DNA of 64,000 nt from Cokeromyces recurvatus (lineage: Eukaryota > Mucoromycota > Mucoromycetes > Mucorales > Mucoraceae): contig NW_026251442.1 in the NCBI RefSeq assembly GCF_025118155.1, forward strand, positions 1-64,000. Direction: 5' to 3'. The notes beneath the pieces are model-generated. The model saw nothing but the letters and a program-made list of their open reading frames with translations. It was not told where the DNA came from and did not search any database. Position numbers and translations under genes: made by a program. Positions within the stretch are counted from its first letter, which is position 1, and the number at the start of each line of letters is the position of its first letter. This document shows, one piece after another, positions 59,387 through 64,000 of the stretch.

Positions 59387-59396
59387 TATAGTTTGA
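59387..59396 (+). other. candidate self-primer binding site
   Basis: TATAGTTTGA, four bases after the LTR end, is the exact reverse complement of TCAAACTATA in the LTR (59311-59320, conserved in the solo LTR). No TGG-type tRNA primer site follows the LTR. This matches the logic of Tf1 self-priming, where the 5' end of the transcript folds back on the primer site. Confidence 0.45.
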
Positions 59397-59412
59397 ATTC
59401 TTCTTTTATTCA

Positions 59413-62400
59413 ATGGTTATTATGAATCCTGAACTTACCTCTCCAGATGCTCCTGAGAACAAGCTTTCAGAAATGGATATAGACTCTACTGTGGCCGGTG
59501 AAGAAATTGAAACTGATCCTAACTCACTTAATAAATCATTGTCTGAGAATACTACGGAACATCAAAAGGATGAAGATCTGGATAATCTTCCAGTGGTTAA
59601 TACAACTCCTGAAGAAGCTGCTTCTAATGCTGAAGTCGTTTTAGAAGCAATGAAGAAGAAAAGTACCATTCTTTTTGCTAATTATACTGCCTTATGTCGA
59701 AAAGCTCCTGATTCCCCAGAAGCATCAAGGGCTTCAGAAGCTTACTATCAATTTTTGGAAAAATTAACTCGTTTCCAACAAGCTCATAATTCATATAAAA
59801 TGTCTACTGGTTCTCCTGTTGCTATTAGTTCTATGCCTACCATTCGTGCTGTTGTTCCTCCTGGTCTTCCAAAGTTGCAACTAAAAGGTGAAAATATTTG
59901 GAAAAAGGACGAAGAAGCTTTCGACAGTGCCCATGATTTTTGTGTCTCTTTTGAGAAGGTTCTTCGTGCTCATCTGCAAGATTTTAACTTAAATTGGGAA
60001 AGACTCTTACCAATGTGTATGAATACGGAGCAAATGTCTTGGTTCGAAGAAGTCTTGGTTGGTCGTAACTTGGCGTGGTCAGAAGCTAAAGCACGTATCT
60101 TAGATTGTTTTGATACACCGTATAGAAAATTTTTATTGATGGCGGAAGTTGGATCATTGAAGCAAGATAGATATGAAACAAACAGGGAATACGCAAGTAG
60201 GTATCAAAAACTTCGTCGTGAAGCAGGAATAGAAGATGGAACTCAGTTGGCTGTTTCGTTTTTTGTCTCACTTCGAGAATCTGTTCGTGCCCGTTCTCAA
60301 GTAGCCATAGCATCTCATTTTGGTACTAACTTACCTACTTCCATAAACCAAATTATTGATCTTGTTGTTGCTTCCGGTGAAGATAGTTCCTTTGCTGCTC
60401 CTCCTATCAAACGTCCACGTCATGATGGTCCGCAAGATTCCTACAAAGTTTCCAGCCGTAATACTAATAAAGGTCATATTAAACCTAATAAAGTATTAGA
60501 TTCTTCTACCTCTCGTAACTTGGCACTATCTAATAAGCCTTGCACCTTCTGTAATAAACCTTGGATAAAGGGTCACCGTTGTCAAGAATTTGTAGACGCT
60601 AAAAAAGCTAATAAACAAAACAATAATGACAAAATTAGTAACAGTAAAAATAATAAGATAAACAGAATGGCTAAAAGATCGGTACAAAACAATAATGATG
60701 AAGATGATAACATCGTGCAATTAAATAGAATGTCTTTGGATTGTAAGTATCAAAATTCTATTGTAACCAAAGATTTTAAACATATTGATCCTAATTCTAT
60801 TTCTTTTCCTATTATAATTCATGTTAGAAAAGAAAATAAAGAAATTAAATCAATAAAAGCAATTAGTATACTAGATACAGGCGCAAATTTTAGTTCTATT
60901 AATAAAGATTTTTGTTTAAACCATAATATACCTATAAGTCCCATTTCTAGTGATGATAATAAATTTATTGAATTAGCTGATTCTAAAAGTAAAGTCAAAA
61001 GAATTGGAACAGCTTTAATTTCTATTTCTTGTAACAATAAAACCATAAGTCGTAAATTTGAAGTAATGAATTTAACTAATAATTATGACATGAGTATTGG
61101 TATTGATTACATGAGCAATATTGGAATTGGTATAATGGGTTTACCTACAAATTATCAAGATATCAGTGATTCTCCTGAATCAAAAAATTTTTTAAAAGAG
61201 CGAAATAAAGGTGAAACTGATCTTCTTACTGAGCTAAATAAAGAATTAGAAGATAAAGAAGACTCACCTGCTGGTACAGAAAAAGAATATAAGGAAGCAA
61301 TTGATTATATAAAACCATTTTTACAAAAGAATAAGGATATTCCGAATGGTTCATTTTGTACTTTAAAGGAAAGTATTGTAAATATAGAAACTCCACCTGA
61401 TGCTAAAAATACTTTTCGCAGACCATATCCCGTTCCTATAAAATTCCAAGAAATTGTTAGGGAACAAATTAAAACTTGGTTAGATGAAGGTTTCATAAAA
61501 AGAGCTGAGCCTAATACTGAGTGGAACTGTCCATTGACAGTGGTTAAAAAGACAAATGGTAAAGGTGAAATCACAGGCTATAGAGTCTGTCATGATCCTC
61601 GTCATGTAAATGCTCTCCTTCAATCTATTGATCGTATGCCTCTTCCTTTGATCAGTGAGATATTTGAAGATCTAAAAGGAAAAAATGTTTATAGCACCTT
61701 GGATCTGAAATCTGCGTTTAATAGTTTAAAATTAAATCCTAAACATGCACATAAATTGAGTTTTACCTTTGATAATAAGCAATATACACCCATCGGATGT
61801 GTCTTTGGTCTTAAGCATATAAGTTCTCATATGCAACGTACTATGAGCATTGTATTAGAAGACATGCCCTTTGCAAGATGTTTTGTTGATGACATTGTCT
61901 TGGGTTCTTCAACCTTAGAAGAACATAAATTGCACTTAAGTCAAATAATTAATAGATTAACTGAAGTTAATCTCAAGCTCAATCCAGATAAATGTAAATT
62001 TTTTCAAAAAGAGATATATCTTCTTGGCTTTCGTATTTCACCCCGTGGTATTTCCATGGATCGTCGTAAGTTAGTTAATGTAATGGAATTTCCCCAACCT
62101 CAAACTGGTAAGGATATTCAAAGATATACAGGATTAATCAATTATTTTCGATCCTTAATTCCAAATGTATCATCTATAATGTCCCCTCTTGATGCTTTAC
62201 GAAATGAGAAATCACTCAAGAAGGTATGGACAAATAAACACCAAATAGCTTTTGAAAACTTGAAAAAAGCTCTCTTAAATGATACTGTACTTTCGTATCC
62301 TGATATGAACCATCCTTTTATGGTGTCAACAGATGCGTCTCAAACTGGTATTGGTGCAGTTCTTCATCAAAACATTAATGGTGAAATAAGATACATATCC

Positions 62401-64000
62401 ATGATATCCAAAAGTTTGTCTAAAAGTGAACGTAACTATTCAGCTACAAAACGTGAACTCCTAGCTTTAGTATTTAGTTTAAAGAAATTCCATAAATATC
62501 TTTGGGGTAACCATTTTACATTGTATACAGATCATAAGGCATTAACTTACTTACATACTCAAAAGGTTGCCAATGCGATGATGATAAACTGGTTAGATAC
62601 CATTCTCCAGTATGATTTTACCATCGTTCATTTGCCAGGAATTGATAATATTCTGCCTGATACTCTTTCACGTCTTTTTGAATCTGATGACTGTTCAAAT
62701 GAACTGGGAGGGGGTAAACCTCGCATCATCAACCGTATTGCTTCTAAAAAAGAAGAAATGGTTTTACCCAGCTTGGACAGTGGTGAATATATGACACCTG
62801 CAGATCCTAAAGAAAGAAAAGAATTACTAATGGATCAACATTTAAAAGGTCATTTTGGTTCTGATGCTATATGTAATGGCTTACGTAGAAAAGGAATCTA
62901 TTGGTCTAATATAAAAAATGATGCAAAAAGCTGTGTACCATGTCAACAATTTAATATAATTAAAAAAGGCTATAATCCGTTAAGACCTATTACATCTAAA
63001 CTACCTGGTGATAGTTGGGGTTTGGATTTGGCTGGTCCTTTCACAACATCAGTTCGTGGTAACAATTATCTATTAATTATGGTAGATATTGCGACTCGAT
63101 TCTGTGTTTTAAGACCTATAAGAGATAAAACAGCTTTATCAGTTATGACTGAACTTGTTGATGTAATTTGCACATTTGGTCCCATGAGAGTAATTCAAAC
63201 TGACAATGGCGCAGAATTTGTAAATGAAATGATCTCTTTACTTTCTGAACATGCTGGTTTTGAACATCGAGTAATTTCTAGTTATCACCCAAGAGCTAAT
63301 GGAGTGAGTGAAAGATGGGTTCAAAGCGCTGTTAAAGCAATGAAAAAACGTGTCAGTGGCGCTAAAGCTGACTGGGATATTTATGTTCCTTCTACACAAT
63401 TATTTTTAAATTGTAAAGTAAATGAAAGGACAAAAACACCTCCTTTTACATTAATGTTTGGTCGTAATGCTAATGACTTTGAAGATTTTAGTAAAATAAA
63501 AGATAAAGCAACCCAAGCAGAAATTAATCGTCAGCTACTAGGAAATATAAAAATGATGACGGAGATAGTTTTCCCCGCAATTTATGAACGAACTAAATTA
63601 ATTGCTGGAAAGCAAAAAGAAAAATTTGACGCCACACACAAATTAATTAAAATTCCTGTGGGAGCAATTGTAATGATTCAAGTTCCTGATAAACAAAATA
63701 AACTAGACCCCACATATATTGGTTATTATAAAGTAAAGAGAATTACAGCTGGTGGTTCTTATGTATTAGAAAACGAAAAAGGACAACTTGAACCGAAAAA
63801 CTATCCACCTTCTCGTTTAAAAATGGTATCACAAGATCAAGTTGTTTCTACAAATGAGTATTATGATGTAGAGGCAATTGTAGCTCATAAAAAGGTCAAT
63901 GATAAATACCTTTACAATGTTAGATGGAAGGGTTATACAGAAAAAGACGACACTTGGGAACCTCCTGAAAATTTTGTTGATCAAAGAATAATTAGTGAAT
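59413..64000 (+). CDS. chromovirus Gag-Pol polyprotein (5' complete, 3' cut by window)
   Basis: 1529 codons open in one frame from ATG 59413, with no gag/pol stop or shift. Order: gag (1 to about 370) with capsid-like helices; zinc knuckle CTFCNKPWIKGHRC (377-390, CX2CX7HXC, the plant/fungal chromovirus form); protease ILDTGANFSS (Asp488); reverse transcriptase with FGLKHISSHMQR and FVDDIVLG (Asp826-Asp827); RNase H with STDASQTGIGAVL and YTDHKAL; integrase zinc-binding HLKGHFG ... CVPCQQF; integrase core Asp1205 (WGLDLAG), Asp1264 (QTDNGAEF), Glu1300 (VSERW) with 35 residues spacing; chromodomain from about 1483 (YDVEAIVAHK, VRWKGYTEKDDTWEP). All motifs look intact. A slightly unusual RT box (CVFGLKHISSH for PFGLKNAPATF) is noted. 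It would make the element's particle and enzymes and target chromatin through the chromodomain. Confidence 0.96.
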   Translation, partial: MVIMNPELTSPDAPENKLSEMDIDSTVAGEEIETDPNSLNKSLSENTTEHQKDEDLDNLPVVNTTPEEAASNAEVVLEAMKKKSTILFANYTALCRKAPDSPEASRASEAYYQFLEKLTRFQQAHNSYKMSTGSPVAISSMPTIRAVVPPGLPKLQLKGENIWKKDEEAFDSAHDFCVSFEKVLRAHLQDFNLNWERLLPMCMNTEQMSWFEEVLVGRNLAWSEAKARILDCFDTPYRKFLLMAEVGSLKQDRYETNREYASRYQKLRREAGIEDGTQLAVSFFVSLRESVRARSQVAIASHFGTNLPTSINQIIDLVVASGEDSSFAAPPIKRPRHDGPQDSYKVSSRNTNKGHIKPNKVLDSSTSRNLALSNKPCTFCNKPWIKGHRCQEFVDAKKANKQNNNDKISNSKNNKINRMAKRSVQNNNDEDDNIVQLNRMSLDCKYQNSIVTKDFKHIDPNSISFPIIIHVRKENKEIKSIKAISILDTGANFSSINKDFCLNHNIPISPISSDDNKFIELADSKSKVKRIGTALISISCNNKTISRKFEVMNLTNNYDMSIGIDYMSNIGIGIMGLPTNYQDISDSPESKNFLKERNKGETDLLTELNKELEDKEDSPAGTEKEYKEAIDYIKPFLQKNKDIPNGSFCTLKESIVNIETPPDAKNTFRRPYPVPIKFQEIVREQIKTWLDEGFIKRAEPNTEWNCPLTVVKKTNGKGEITGYRVCHDPRHVNALLQSIDRMPLPLISEIFEDLKGKNVYSTLDLKSAFNSLKLNPKHAHKLSFTFDNKQYTPIGCVFGLKHISSHMQRTMSIVLEDMPFARCFVDDIVLGSSTLEEHKLHLSQIINRLTEVNLKLNPDKCKFFQKEIYLLGFRISPRGISMDRRKLVNVMEFPQPQTGKDIQRYTGLINYFRSLIPNVSSIMSPLDALRNEKSLKKVWTNKHQIAFENLKKALLNDTVLSYPDMNHPFMVSTDASQTGIGAVLHQNINGEIRYISMISKSLSKSERNYSATKRELLALVFSLKKFHKYLWGNHFTLYTDHKALTYLHTQKVANAMMINWLDTILQYDFTIVHLPGIDNILPDTLSRLFESDDCSNELGGGKPRIINRIASKKEEMVLPSLDSGEYMTPADPKERKELLMDQHLKGHFGSDAICNGLRRKGIYWSNIKNDAKSCVPCQQFNIIKKGYNPLRPITSKLPGDSWGLDLAGPFTTSVRGNNYLLIMVDIATRFCVLRPIRDKTALSVMTELVDVICTFGPMRVIQTDNGAEFVNEMISLLSEHAGFEHRVISSYHPRANGVSERWVQSAVKAMKKRVSGAKADWDIYVPSTQLFLNCKVNERTKTPPFTLMFGRNANDFEDFSKIKDKATQAEINRQLLGNIKMMTEIVFPAIYERTKLIAGKQKEKFDATHKLIKIPVGAIVMIQVPDKQNKLDPTYIGYYKVKRITAGGSYVLENEKGQLEPKNYPPSRLKMVSQDQVVSTNEYYDVEAIVAHKKVNDKYLYNVRWKGYTEKDDTWEPPENFVDQRIISE

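Larger units (their letters stand above)
58770..64000 (+). mobile_element. Ty3/gypsy chromovirus retrotransposon (5' part; runs off the window)
   Basis: 5' LTR 58770-59382 (613 bp), a 30-nt leader, then one open frame to the window edge carrying gag, protease, reverse transcriptase, RNase H, integrase and the start of a chromodomain. Left flank TGCAT (58765-58769) should reappear right of the 3' LTR. Pol order places it in Ty3/gypsy; the C-terminal chromodomain and single ORF put it near the Tf1/sushi-type chromoviruses. Confidence 0.95.

Overview
The window is fungal nuclear DNA. It is very AT-rich, genes carry many short GT-AG introns (about 45-100 bp), and intergenic spaces are long and full of homopolymer A/T tracts. 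The gene set fits an early-diverging filamentous fungus, most likely Mucoromycota (Mucorales). Pointers are a fused lycopene cyclase/phytoene synthase of CarRP/CarRA layout, animal-like genes that yeasts lack (TBCK, MERIT40/BABAM1), and fragments of protein families I know as expanded in Mucorales. Species was not determined. Exon boundaries below were derived by hand from splice sites and frame continuity.

Region 1 (1-46.6 kb) is ordinary housekeeping territory. It holds a CarRP-like gene with an eroded cyclase domain (1.7-3.8 kb, minus), a mitochondrial-type protein with LEA-like 22-residue repeats (8.5 kb), protein O-mannosyltransferase PMT4 (11.3-14.4 kb), a Kex2-type convertase (15.1-17.6 kb), an ING/PHD chromatin reader (18.8-19.9 kb), mitochondrial ribosomal protein uL13m (minus) diverging from MOG1 (20.3-21.9 kb), an SLS1-like mitochondrial protein, a RasGEF, a MERIT40 homologue, a large transcription factor combining a GDS1-type winged helix with an APSES/KilA-N-like domain, a TBCK pseudokinase, SYF2 (minus) and MDJ1. 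Long poly(dA:dT) tracts sit just upstream of many start codons.

Region 2 (46.9-64.0 kb) is a transposon nest. It contains solo LTRs of three families (four with exact 5-bp target duplications), a dead Tc1-like element that is itself split by a solo LTR, an intact Tc1-like element with perfect 30-bp terminal repeats, two short terminal-inverted-repeat elements, and a single-ORF Ty3/gypsy chromovirus running off the right edge. These insertions break at least three pseudogenes. Two of them (47.6-49.9 kb minus; 53.6-54.5 kb plus) belong to fast-evolving families whose residue pattern may indicate a PD-(D/E)XK nuclease fold. Target duplications allow the insertion order to be read directly.

No tRNA, rRNA or CRISPR was seen. 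The best candidates for something new are the cyclase-dead CarRP, the self-priming signal in the chromovirus, the inverted subterminal repeats shared by both Tc1-like elements, and the broken nuclease-like families used as an insertion platform.
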